A program made the position numbers and the translations under genes. Shown one piece after another: positions 1-6,983 of a stretch of DNA of 53,859 bases. The DNA comes from Clostridium sp. Lineage in GTDB: Bacteria > Bacillota > Dethiobacteria > Dethiobacterales > Dethiobacteraceae. Location: contig JAGXRV010000066.1 in the NCBI GenBank assembly GCA_018335695.1, positions 1-53,859 on the forward strand, written 5' to 3'. Positions within the stretch are counted from its first letter, which is position 1. The number at the start of each line of letters is the position of its first letter. The notes under the pieces were generated by a model. It saw only the letters and a list, made by a program, of their open reading frames with translations. It did not search any database and had not been told where the DNA came from.

Positions 1-450
1 CTTGAGGCGATCTTGCAAGCCCAGCGGCAGCTATTATCTCTCGACCCTGCCGCTTTGCAGTTCGTTGCCCAGCAAGCCACCTGCCGGGTTCCCGCTACCT
101 GCCCGCCAGGGTTTCAGGGAAGGTATACGGTAAGATCTGGAGATACCATGTTTTTTATTGCCCGGCGGTTTGGAGTCACATTGCAGGCTTTAATTAGCGC
201 CAACCCGCACATTTCCAACCCTAATCTGATTTTCCCCTGTGACGTACTTTGTGTGCCTGGGGTGGATATTTGCCGGGTTCCCACTACTTGTCCTTCCGGA
301 TTTCAGGAAAGGTACACAGTAAAGCAGGGAGATACGATGTCTCTAATCGCCCGGCGGTTAGGGATCACACTGCAGGCTTTAATTAGCGCGAACCCGCACA
401 TTCCCGACCCCAATCTGATTTTCCCCTGTGACGTACTCTGTGTACCATAA
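1..450 (+). CDS. LysM repeat protein, 5' end outside window
   Basis: The frame is open to the left edge, so the start is probably outside; an internal TTG at 13 is the first candidate in view. The visible 149 codons hold two LysM modules of about 45 residues (roughly residues 38-82 and 103-147), each with the YTVxxGDTM start and an ISANPHI core. Each is preceded by a short Cys-containing linker (CRVPxTCP) and ends in FPCDVLCVP. The two modules are a recent tandem duplication, near-identical at DNA level. LysM binds peptidoglycan or chitin-like glycans, and the paired cysteines suggest an extracytoplasmic, possibly spore-coat or cell-wall protein. No catalytic domain is visible. The LysM assignment is secure; the specific role is unknown. 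Confidence 0.8.
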   Translation, partial: LEAILQAQRQLLSLDPAALQFVAQQATCRVPATCPPGFQGRYTVRSGDTMFFIARRFGVTLQALISANPHISNPNLIFPCDVLCVPGVDICRVPTTCPSGFQERYTVKQGDTMSLIARRLGITLQALISANPHIPDPNLIFPCDVLCVP

Positions 451-477
451 CCCCCCAAATATGTCCCTTAACCTGGT

Positions 478-521
478 AAGCCCCCGCTTTAGCCGAAAAG
501 TAAAACCGGGGGCTTTACTTT
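478..521 (+). terminator. Rho-independent terminator of the LysM gene
   Basis: An AAGCCCCCG / CGGGGGCTT stem encloses a loop of about 20 nt and is followed by a T-rich tract, beginning 28 nt after the LysM stop. Confidence 0.65.
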
Positions 522-765
522 CTTTGCTCCGGCAAGGTGTCAAGGGGACGGAGTTCTTGACACATATTTATTTTCGTTACTATGTGACAATGAGGTTTTT
601 TTGTGCCAAGACGATTTAGGGAAGAGAGTAATAGTGGAATTTTTTACATTTTAATAATAAGCATCCCTTATCAGGCGCCAGCCGAAAGAGCAGGCAGCGC
701 TGTGACTTGCGGAAAAATGTGTCACCCACCCCGTCCCCTTGTCACGTTCGTCCCCTTGTCACGTT
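522..765. other. Gene-free stretch with GGGGACGG-type remnants
   Basis: No credible gene. At 538-563 TGTCAAG and CTTGACA flank a GGGGACGG core, and CCCCTTGTCACGTT occurs twice at about 734-765. These resemble the GGGGACGG-containing short repeats that litter many clostridial genomes; another copy is at about 37504. The left copy of the tRNA-associated direct repeat starts at 766. Confidence 0.4.
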
Positions 766-953
766 CCAGGTGGATAACCCCCTTGCGTGTGTGGTTCGCC
801 AGTCTCGGATTTTATTCCATCAGGAGACGTGTAAAGCGCACACGTCACCAAAAAGAAAAGAACCGTAGGTTTTTCCTACAGTCCTTTATTTTAGCGGTTT
901 GGTGTCGGGGACGGGACTTGAACCCGTATGTCGTAGACACACGCCCCTCAAAC
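766..953. repeat. Left direct repeat (attachment-site-like) with tRNA-Leu 3' fragment
   Basis: Matches 2496-2684 except for 5 instead of 6 C residues near 778. The segment 900-953 is the 3' part of tRNA-Leu, from CCA back to the anticodon loop, so this copy is a non-functional tRNA fragment. Just beyond it, 980-1001 contains AAACCGCT and GTAGGAAAAA, which are inverted matches to AGCGGTTT and TTTTTCCTAC inside the repeat. The element end therefore partly mirrors the tRNA flank. Confidence 0.85.
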
Positions 954-1196
954 TGATGGCCAATTCAATAAAATTGGCGAAACCGCTGACCGTAGGAAAA
1001 AGATGGATTATTCAATTCGCATTTTTTGCTGATTTCCTTAACGCCTAAAACGTGAATGTGTGTGGTAAAAAGGATTTTTGCGTTACTGGTACACGTCACG
1101 CTTTTTTTGTTGTCGTGTGTTATTTATCCTTTCTGCTCTGTGTCCGTTTCTCCTCCTTCCGCTCACAAAAGATGATCTAATTTTGCACCCACCAAA

Positions 1197-1542
1197 TTAC
1201 CTGACCCTATATGGCAGATTCAGAGTAATTTTTTCTGATTTACTGTACTTTGTCTCACCCATGATACGTTCGTTCGGTGATACAAGAACCGAACGCTTTC
1301 TGGCGAGGACGCCGGAGGGGGCCACCTGCCCCCTCACGGCTGTCCTGCCGCCCAGGTAACAACCGCCGGCGAAGAAGGTTACGCTGTGCTGTGGAAACTG
1401 CCGTTGCTATTCATATTGTGGACAGAGAGCTGCCCACAATCTAAACAGCAACTTGGACAACGCAAGCGTTGACCACAGTTACCACAGCACCCACCGCTGT
1501 TTGACGCTACGCTCAGGAACGGGGAACGGGTAAAAACCCTCA
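1197..1542 (-). ncRNA. Block of consecutive inverted repeats downstream of the recombinase (putative structured RNA or DNA)
   Basis: Dense strong inverted repeats: CGTTCGG/CCGAACG (about 1268-1295), GAGGGGG/CCCCCTC (about 1315-1335), then a nest of TGCTGTGG/CCACAGCA (1387-1394 with 1482-1489) enclosing GTTGCT/AGCAAC (1403-1408 with 1447-1452) and ATTGTGG/CCACAAT (1415-1421 with 1434-1440). A separate CAACGC/GCGTTG hairpin lies at 1458-1471. Read on the minus strand the block directly follows the recombinase and ends in a 21-codon open frame (1262-1197) that includes SEKITLNLP, like the start of a ribbon-helix-helix protein, but without a clear Shine-Dalgarno site. The structure is seen; that it is an RNA is inference. 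It could instead be a recombination or replication site. Confidence 0.4.
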
Positions 1543-2355
1543 TCAATCCCTAAACAAATATTCAACAGGACTAAATTGCCTGTGCATCTTCTGCAAATCA
1601 CTTCCCCATAAGTTAACATAGTTTCTCACCATATCCAAAGTTGAATGGCCTAATATCGCCTGCAGACTAAAGGCATCACCGCCGCGCATGATATACATTT
1701 TGGCGAAGGTATGCCTGAAGGTATGCGGACTGACCCTGACACCCTGCAGACGCGCTTTCTGGCCATAAATGCTTAACCTTTCCTGAACGTTTCGTCTCTG
1801 AATTGGCAAATTATCCGCACCGACAAAAAGAAACTGATTGCCTGGTATCTCTCCCCTAACCCGAATATACTTTTTAAGCGGCTCCTTTGTCCTTGGTGAC
1901 ACAAAAACACGTCTATGCTTACCGCCCTTACTCTCGGTGATTAAAACTTCGTTCTCGGTCAATTTTAAGTCGTATAACTTAATCCCCACCAACTCGGAAA
2001 GCCTTATGCCGGTATCTAGCAGTAAAAGCATAATGACATAATCCCTGAAGCCGACAAAAGTTGCTTTGTTTGGCATCGTAAGCAGTAAAGCCACTTGTTC
2101 CTCGGTGAAAGTTTCGATTATGGTTTTCTTTGTCTTTTGCTTGTCCAATCGGTCAGCAGGATTTTTGGAAACCATGGCTTCCGTTACCAGATAGCTGAAA
2201 AACTGCTTGAGACTTCTTAGCCTATGGTTGATGGTAGTAGGAGAAAGAGAATAATCCATCATACGCCGGATAACGTCCTTAATCATGGCTTCAGTAAGCA
2301 AGGCCGGATTAGTTGTATAATCCAACTCCTTCAAACTCTTGGCAACGGAATGCAA
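1543..2355 (-). CDS. Tyrosine recombinase/integrase, 5' end unclear
   Basis: XerC/D-like phage-integrase family member. All catalytic residues are visible: Arg in TGIRLSE, Lys in ESKGGKHRR, the HxxR box in SPHTFRHTF, His in LGHSTLD and the nucleophilic Tyr in VRNYVNL. Only 270 residues follow the first usual start (TTG at 2355), but the same frame stays open upstream to about 2550. That stretch encodes a typical N-terminal core-binding helix (GELTWEQAAEQFLDSLRLRN), giving a family-normal length of about 310. It has no ATG, GTG or TTG; CTG at 2499 lies at the edge of the right direct repeat. The gene may be truncated at its 5' end by the repeat junction, or use a rare start in a transcript running through tRNA-Leu. 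It probably catalyses integration at the tRNA. Confidence 0.85.
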   Translation of the reverse strand: MHSVAKSLKELDYTTNPALLTEAMIKDVIRRMMDYSLSPTTINHRLRSLKQFFSYLVTEAMVSKNPADRLDKQKTKKTIIETFTEEQVALLLTMPNKATFVGFRDYVIMLLLLDTGIRLSELVGIKLYDLKLTENEVLITESKGGKHRRVFVSPRTKEPLKKYIRVRGEIPGNQFLFVGADNLPIQRRNVQERLSIYGQKARLQGVRVSPHTFRHTFAKMYIMRGGDAFSLQAILGHSTLDMVRNYVNLWGSDLQKMHRQFSPVEYLFRD

Positions 2356-2495
2356 ATTCTCTTTGTGCCAGCGGCGAGTATGATAAGCCAGGTTTCTTAA
2401 CCTGAGACTGTCTAGGAACTGCTCCGCTGCCTGCTCCCAAGTTAATTCCCCTGACCGTTCGTCTATTTCATTTGCGATGGTTGTTCTGCGTTTTG

Positions 2496-2684
2496 CCAGG
2501 TGGATAACCCCCCTTGCGTGTGTGGTTCGCCAGTCTCGGATTTTATTCCATCAGGAGACGTGTAAAGCGCACACGTCACCAAAAAGAAAAGAACCGTAGG
2601 TTTTTCCTACAGTCCTTTATTTTAGCGGTTTGGTGTCGGGGACGGGACTTGAACCCGTATGTCGTAGACACACGCCCCTCAAAC
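2496..2684. repeat. Right direct repeat overlapping tRNA-Leu and the recombinase 5' edge
   Basis: Second copy of the 188-bp repeat. It runs from four bases on the 5' side of the anticodon of the intact tRNA-Leu gene through its 3' end, plus about 135 bp downstream. The boundary in the anticodon loop is a common crossover position for tRNA-targeting recombinases. Confidence 0.85.
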
Positions 2685-2714
2685 GTGCGCGTCTGCCAGT
2701 TCCGCCACCCCGAC
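2631..2714 (-). tRNA. tRNA-Leu (anticodon GAG)
   Basis: A complete cloverleaf can be drawn. The acceptor stem is GTCGGGG/CCCCGAC with an encoded ACCA end, the D arm has TGGCAGA, and the anticodon stem CACGT/GCGTG carries GAG at 2680-2678. There is a class II variable arm, and a T arm with GGGTTCAAGTCCC. The long variable arm and sequence match tRNA-Leu reading CUC/CUU codons. Its 3' part is duplicated at 900-953. Confidence 0.95.
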
Positions 2715-2745
2715 ACGGTGATGGTTTGTTCTGAATCCGTAAATC

Positions 2746-2774
2746 AGTGTAACATAATCAGGGGCAAAATGCAA
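2746..2774 (-). promoter_or_regulatory. Promoter of tRNA-Leu
   Basis: On the minus strand TTGCAT (-35) and TACACT (-10) are separated by 17 bp, ending about 32 bp before the tRNA 5' end. It may also feed the recombinase downstream. Confidence 0.5.
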
Positions 2775-2801
2775 GGCAGATTTTATCGTGTTGTGAACAG
2801 G

Positions 2802-3191
2802 TCAATCTGTTTGCGAACCGGAATCTCCCTCACTATCTTTAATAGCAATAATCTGATTTTTTTCATTGACGACAAGAATTCTAGGCTTAAAATTTCTTGC
2901 CTCGCTTTCAGTTACCTGAACATATGAAATGATAATAATAATATCGCCCGGCTGGACAAGACGGGCAGCAGCGCCATTCAGGCAGATAGTGCCAGTGCCC
3001 CTTTTACCTTTTATGATGTATGTTTCAAAGCGTGCGCCATTATTATTGTTAACAATCTGAACCTGTTCGTAGGGAAGCAGGTCAGCCGCATCCATCAGAT
3101 CCTCGTCAATAGTTATACTGCCGACATAATTCAAGTTTGCGTCGGTAACGGTCGCTCTATGGATTTTTGATTTACACATTGTACGCTGCAT
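2802..3191 (-). CDS. panD: Aspartate 1-decarboxylase
   Basis: Converts L-aspartate to beta-alanine for pantothenate synthesis. The proenzyme self-cleaves at a Gly-Ser bond to create a pyruvoyl cofactor; the expected site is in NYVGSITID (Gly23-Ser24 region). Its length of 129 residues is normal for the family. The GGAGGTTTAAC Shine-Dalgarno site lies in the end of panC and favours the ATG at 3191. It is the last gene of the panB-panC-panD operon, 3 bp after panC. The C-terminal tail of about 15 residues is acidic and probably disordered. No strong terminator is visible before the tRNA promoter. Confidence 0.97.
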   Translation of the reverse strand: MQRTMCKSKIHRATVTDANLNYVGSITIDEDLMDAADLLPYEQVQIVNNNNGARFETYIIKGKRGTGTICLNGAAARLVQPGDIIIIISYVQVTESEARNFKPRILVVNEKNQIIAIKDSEGDSGSQTD

Positions 3192-3194
3192 TAG

Positions 3195-4040
3195 TTAAAC
3201 CTCCAGAATGATGTTGTCAATTAAGCGGGTTTTGCCAAAGCGGACGGCCAAGGCAATAAGTATGCGGCCGCATATTTCTTTTACCGGTCTTATTTCTTCT
3301 GTATCGACTATGGCAACATAATCAATAGTTGCCATAGGTTCAAGTGAAATTTGCTCGACAATAAAGGACTGTATAGCTGCCGCGTCCCTTTGCCCGCCTT
3401 CGATTTTTTCCGCAACTTGCCTGAGTGTTTGGGAGAGAACAAGCGCTGCCTTTCTTTCTGCGGCAGAGAGGTAGCTGTTACGCGAACTCATAGCCAAACC
3501 GTCTGCCTCACGGACGGTAGGCATAATATGAATCAATACATCCATGTTAAGATCCTTAACCATCCTTTGAATCACCAATGCCTGCTGAGCATCTTTTTGT
3601 CCAAAGTAGGCATTATCCGGTGTGGCAATATTAAAAAGTTTTGCTACAACCGTGGTAACGCCGCGAAAGTGATGGGGGCGTGAAGCACCGCAAAGCCCTG
3701 CCGTTAAGCGTTCCACGTCTATAAAAGTGGCATACCCTTCAGGATACATTTCTTTAATGGTGGGTGCAAAGATTATGTGGCCGCCCGCTTTTTCAACCTG
3801 AAGCGCATCGCTTTCGAGGCAACGCGGATATTCTTCATAATCTTCACCGACACCGAACTGAAGAGGGTTTACAAAAATACTAAGGATTGTTAAGCCGTTT
3901 TCTGCTTTAGCTTTGTCGAGGAGAGTCAAATGGCCTTGATGCAGACAGCCCATAGTGGGAACGAGGCCGACCGCTTTGCCCTGAGAACGGGCTTCTTTTA
4001 TGCGCGCTCTCAGGATGCTAATCTCCCGGATTATTTCCAT
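3195..4040 (-). CDS. panC: Pantothenate synthetase (pantoate-beta-alanine ligase)
   Basis: ATP-dependent condensation of pantoate with beta-alanine to give pantothenate. Class I-like nucleotidyl transferase fold: the HIGH-like motif is in MGCLHQGHLTL (residues about 30-40), followed by FVNPLQFG, and the KMSKS-like loop is in LAMSSRNSYL. The 281-residue length is normal. The start ATG overlaps the panB stop by 1 base, indicating translational coupling. A full set of pantoate-to-pantothenate genes lies here, so the cell probably makes its own coenzyme A precursor; coaD is 48 kb further on. Confidence 0.97.
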   Translation of the reverse strand: MEIIREISILRARIKEARSQGKAVGLVPTMGCLHQGHLTLLDKAKAENGLTILSIFVNPLQFGVGEDYEEYPRCLESDALQVEKAGGHIIFAPTIKEMYPEGYATFIDVERLTAGLCGASRPHHFRGVTTVVAKLFNIATPDNAYFGQKDAQQALVIQRMVKDLNMDVLIHIMPTVREADGLAMSSRNSYLSAAERKAALVLSQTLRQVAEKIEGGQRDAAAIQSFIVEQISLEPMATIDYVAIVDTEEIRPVKEICGRILIALAVRFGKTRLIDNIILEV

Positions 4041-4882
4041 TAATACTTCTCCCTTAATTTCTCGATGATGTTTTCATCCATCGTAAAGCTATGTTCCAAA
4101 GCAGGGAAAGAGGCATCTTTTACTTCTTTGGCATAGGCACGCATAGCCTCCAGCATCGGATGATAAAACTGACCGAATTGTTTTACAAACTTTGGACTCA
4201 GTTCTGTTTGCAAGCCAAGAATATCATGATAGACCAGTACCTGCCCGTCACAATATACTCCGGCGCCGATACCAATCGTGGGAATAGTAATTTTTTCGGT
4301 AATCAGCTGGCCTAGTTGCCAGGGGATCCCTTCCAGCACCACCGCACAGGCGCCGGCATCTTCAAGAGCCAGCGCGTCTTTTAATAATTGTCTCGCCATA
4401 CGTTCATTCTTGCCCTGAACGAGAAATCCTCCCATCTGGCCGACCGATTGAGGAGTAAGGCCGATATGACCCACTACGGGAATACCGGCTCGAACAATTT
4501 TCTCTACAGTTTTTGCCATATCTTCTCCGCCTTCTAACTTCACAGCAGGAGCGCCTGTTTCCTGGATTGCCCGGCCGGCACTGCGCAGGGCGTCTTCTTT
4601 TGTGATTTGGTAAGTCATAAAAGGCAAGTCGATAACAACCATTGCCCGTTTGACACCGCGCACTACCGCTTTGCCGTGATGAATCATCTCATCTAGTGTA
4701 ACGCTTAATGTATTTTCATAGCCCAGCACTACCATGCCAAGTGAATCTCCGACCAGAATCATCTCAATCCCAGCCTCGTCCGCAACCTTGGCGGAAGAGT
4801 AATCATAAGCAGTCGCCATAGTTATCTTCTCTTTGTTTTCCTTCATGCCGCCAAGCGTTAGAGTTGTAATCCGTTTAGTCAC
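4040..4882 (-). CDS. panB: 3-methyl-2-oxobutanoate hydroxymethyltransferase
   Basis: Transfers a hydroxymethyl group from 5,10-methylene-THF to 2-oxoisovalerate, forming ketopantoate. TIM-barrel fold with metal-binding Asp residues in VGDSLGMV and VIDLPFM, and the GHIGLTPQS and PTIGIGAG signatures. It has 280 residues. It starts at a GTG that overlaps the TAG stop of the upstream DUF2520 gene by 1 base, with GGAGGTGA at proper spacing. The family assignment is certain. The reductase needed for the next step is not an obvious PanE in this window; see the upstream gene. Confidence 0.97.
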   Translation of the reverse strand: MTKRITTLTLGGMKENKEKITMATAYDYSSAKVADEAGIEMILVGDSLGMVVLGYENTLSVTLDEMIHHGKAVVRGVKRAMVVIDLPFMTYQITKEDALRSAGRAIQETGAPAVKLEGGEDMAKTVEKIVRAGIPVVGHIGLTPQSVGQMGGFLVQGKNERMARQLLKDALALEDAGACAVVLEGIPWQLGQLITEKITIPTIGIGAGVYCDGQVLVYHDILGLQTELSPKFVKQFGQFYHPMLEAMRAYAKEVKDASFPALEHSFTMDENIIEKLREKY

Positions 4883-5751
4883 TATACGTCACCTCCAAGA
4901 TATTCCAAAAGTTTTTGACGCTCCGGTTCGCAAAGTGTTCCTTTGACAGTTGCCAAATCTACAGTTGCCAATCCGAGAACTTTATAGAGAGGTATTACCT
5001 CCGGCAGTTTCCTTTCCAGCGCGGAAAGATGGATTTTTACCGTAGATGCGTCGCCGCGAGCGATAGGTCCTGTAAGAGCCCTGGTTGGTCCCACCCGTTT
5101 AATATTATTTAATGTTCCCTCAATTAGGGGATAGAGAGCCGGCAATCCGTCTTCTCTGCGGACACCGGCAGCTTCCATGACCCGCAGCGCTTCTTCAAGT
5201 AAAGTTGTCAAATAATTGCACGCTATGCAGGCGGCAGCGTGATAAAGCGGCTTTGAGGCGGTAGGTATTTCAAGCGGTTTGCAGCCTAAATCTTCCACCA
5301 GTTGACGGGCAATTGGCAATGCTTCCTCGTGCCCTTCCACGGTTATAAATGAGCCGGGAAGATTCTGAATGCCAGCATCAGGATTAGCAAATGTCTGCAG
5401 CGGATGAAAAGATAGAGGATATGCGCCGTTTAAACTTGCGCTTGCAAGGATATCGGAGCTGTGAGCGCCGCTCGTATGTGCGACGATGGCGCCGGCAGAG
5501 AAACCGTTTTGAGAAGCAATCCGCTCACAGACCTCCGCCACGACTCTGTCGGGAGTTGTAAGAAAAACAACTTCAGCTTGCCTGGTAAATGCCAGAGGAT
5601 CTGTGTCGTAGGCTGCGTTTACACGCTGTGCTGCTAAAGCAGCCGAGGCAGCGCTCTGACTGGCAATTCCGCTGAGCTGATGACCGGCAGCCTGGAAGAG
5701 AACGGCCAAAGCTGTTCCGACGTTGCCGGCGCCGATAATAGCAATACGCAT
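4882..5751 (-). CDS. Rossmann-like/DUF2520 oxidoreductase, first gene of the pantothenate operon
   Basis: The start ATG at 5751 is chosen because GGAGG lies 6 bp upstream and the protein then opens directly with a NAD(P)-binding beta-alpha-beta motif, RIAIIGAGNVGTA. The N-terminal half is Rossmann-like; the C-terminal half is helical (DUF2520), with the dinucleotide-domain HTSGAHSSD region between them, resembling 6-phosphogluconate-dehydrogenase-type reductases. The gene overlaps panB and heads the operon. The usual ketopantoate reductase (PanE) is absent from the operon, and its fold is similar in layout. A role in reducing ketopantoate is therefore an attractive inference, but it is not shown by the sequence. 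About 215 bp of leader precedes the gene. Confidence 0.85.
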   Translation of the reverse strand: MRIAIIGAGNVGTALAVLFQAAGHQLSGIASQSAASAALAAQRVNAAYDTDPLAFTRQAEVVFLTTPDRVVAEVCERIASQNGFSAGAIVAHTSGAHSSDILASASLNGAYPLSFHPLQTFANPDAGIQNLPGSFITVEGHEEALPIARQLVEDLGCKPLEIPTASKPLYHAAACIACNYLTTLLEEALRVMEAAGVRREDGLPALYPLIEGTLNNIKRVGPTRALTGPIARGDASTVKIHLSALERKLPEVIPLYKVLGLATVDLATVKGTLCEPERQKLLEYLGGDV

Positions 5752-5966
5752 AAGCTGCCTCCTTGTGAAAAATTTCCCCGGCAATTAACAATGCCCTCTG
5801 ACTAGGTCAGAAGGCAATTAAATACTTACTCCCGCCCTTTCCGTCCCGGTCCGTGTTTGGATCCAAGCAGTATTTGGGAATCTCTCATTTTGTCTTAACT
5901 GTGTCACTAAACACTAAGGTGCAACTTGTCTAAACAATGCCGCCCGCAGCCCAATTGTAGCATAAG
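5752..5966 (-). promoter_or_regulatory. Leader between M42 genes and pantothenate operon
   Basis: Contains an imperfect hairpin at about 5791-5815 (TGCCTTCTGAC / GTCAGAGGGCA on the minus strand) without a strong T-run. It could be a weak terminator for the M42 genes or part of the pan operon leader. No known riboswitch or T-box motif was recognised. Confidence 0.3.
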
Positions 5967-6983
5967 CTATTCCAGGTGGCAAGGAAAGATTTCTCTCATC
6001 TCAAGGGGGGCAGATAAAAAAGCCTTTAATAATTTAACAGCATGGTCCAAATCGTCTAAGTCTACCATTTCTCCCGGCGTATGAACGTAACGGCAGGGCA
6101 CGGATATAACTCCGGCAGGAATCCCTTCTTTCGTCAGGTGGATAGCGCCAGCATCTGTCCCACCCGCTATAAGCACTTCATACTGGTAGGGGATTTCATT
6201 CTTTTCAGCTATTTCGCTGAGCTTTTCTTTAAGGCGTGGATGACAAATAACCGAAGCGTCCTTAATCTTAACGGTTGGACCCTTTCCCAGGGAAACATCC
6301 ATCGTAGGCGCCTCCGGCGTATCTCCTACCATTGTGATATCAACAGCCAAACCCAAATCTGGATTGATCCGATAGGTAGAAATCCGGGAGCCGCGCAAAC
6401 CTACTTCTTCCTGAGAAGTGAAAACGGCATAAATTTCGTTATCTGTTTTAGCCAAACCCTGAATAGCTTTGATCAGAACTGCGCATCCTGCGCGATTGTC
6501 CATCGCTTTGCCGATGATGCGCCTGCCCGTTACTGTCGCTTCACGATGATAGGTGGCAATATCTCCTACCTTGACGTACTTTCTGGCATCATCTTTACTT
6601 GTGGCTCCAATATCTATATAGAGTTTCTCCAGTGTCAACTTGCCGATTTCTTCAATTTTTTCCATCCCAATGGTTCCTTGGCTGCCATTTGCGAAAACCA
6701 CCCGTTGACCCAGGAGCACATGAGGAGAAAGACCTCCCACATTACTAAATCGCAAAAATCCTTTATCATCAATATGGGTGACAATCATGCCGATTTCATC
6801 CATATGTGCGGCTACCATTATTTTCGTGCCGCTTCCTTTTTTCACCGCATAGAGATTGCCCATGTTGTCAGTGAAAGTCTCGTCAACATAATCTTTGATT
6901 TCTTCACGGATAACCCGGGCGATTTGCTCTTCCCTGCCTGACGGCCCATAAGTCTCACTCAATTTTTTAAGCAGTTCCTGCAA
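5967..6983 (-). CDS. M42 family metallopeptidase (copy 1)
   Basis: Zinc aminopeptidase/deblocking peptidase of the TET/glutamyl-aminopeptidase type. Metal and catalytic residues are in order: His in AAHMDEIG, Asp in KAMDNRAGC, Glu-Glu in TSQEEVGLRG, Asp in AVDIT and His in RYVHTPGE. Its 338 residues are normal. TTG start with AAGGAGGG upstream. It is the last of three tandem M42 genes and overlaps the preceding one by 17 bp. Members usually form dodecameric cytoplasmic particles that trim peptides from the N-terminus. Three different copies suggest division of substrate classes or a mixed particle; this is inference. Confidence 0.93.
   Translation of the reverse strand: MQELLKKLSETYGPSGREEQIARVIREEIKDYVDETFTDNMGNLYAVKKGSGTKIMVAAHMDEIGMIVTHIDDKGFLRFSNVGGLSPHVLLGQRVVFANGSQGTIGMEKIEEIGKLTLEKLYIDIGATSKDDARKYVKVGDIATYHREATVTGRRIIGKAMDNRAGCAVLIKAIQGLAKTDNEIYAVFTSQEEVGLRGSRISTYRINPDLGLAVDITMVGDTPEAPTMDVSLGKGPTVKIKDASVICHPRLKEKLSEIAEKNEIPYQYEVLIAGGTDAGAIHLTKEGIPAGVISVPCRYVHTPGEMVDLDDLDHAVKLLKAFLSAPLEMREIFPCHLE

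Larger units (their letters stand above)
766..2684. mobile_element. Small integrative element at tRNA-Leu, flanked by long direct repeats
   Basis: Two near-identical direct repeats (766-953 and 2496-2684, differing by one C in a C run) bracket about 1.5 kb that holds a tyrosine recombinase and a structured non-coding block. The right repeat overlaps an intact tRNA-Leu gene; the left repeat holds only its 3' part. This is the usual footprint of tyrosine-recombinase integration into a tRNA gene. The repeat is unusually long, because it includes about 130 bp downstream of the tRNA as well as its 3' half. No replication, excisionase or cargo genes are recognisable, so it is either a very small satellite or a decayed remnant. 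Confidence 0.6.

Noticed and set aside
603-1359. Open frames of 93-117 codons on the plus strand
   Set aside because: They run through the tRNA-containing repeat or low-complexity DNA, have no Shine-Dalgarno sites and no recognisable motif.
1260-1500. Integron attC site next to an integrase
   Set aside because: The RYYYAAC/GTTRRRY box layout is not met and the recombinase lacks an IntI-specific insertion.
2514-2927. 137-codon plus-strand frame across tRNA-Leu
   Set aside because: It crosses the tRNA gene, its promoter and the panD end, so it cannot be a real gene.
5752-5966. Riboswitch or T-box in the pan operon leader
   Set aside because: No specific motif such as a T-box core could be recognised; only one imperfect hairpin.
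6081-6941. 286-codon plus-strand frame antisense to an M42 gene
   Set aside because: The minus-strand frame is an unmistakable peptidase; the antisense frame is a by-product of its codon use.
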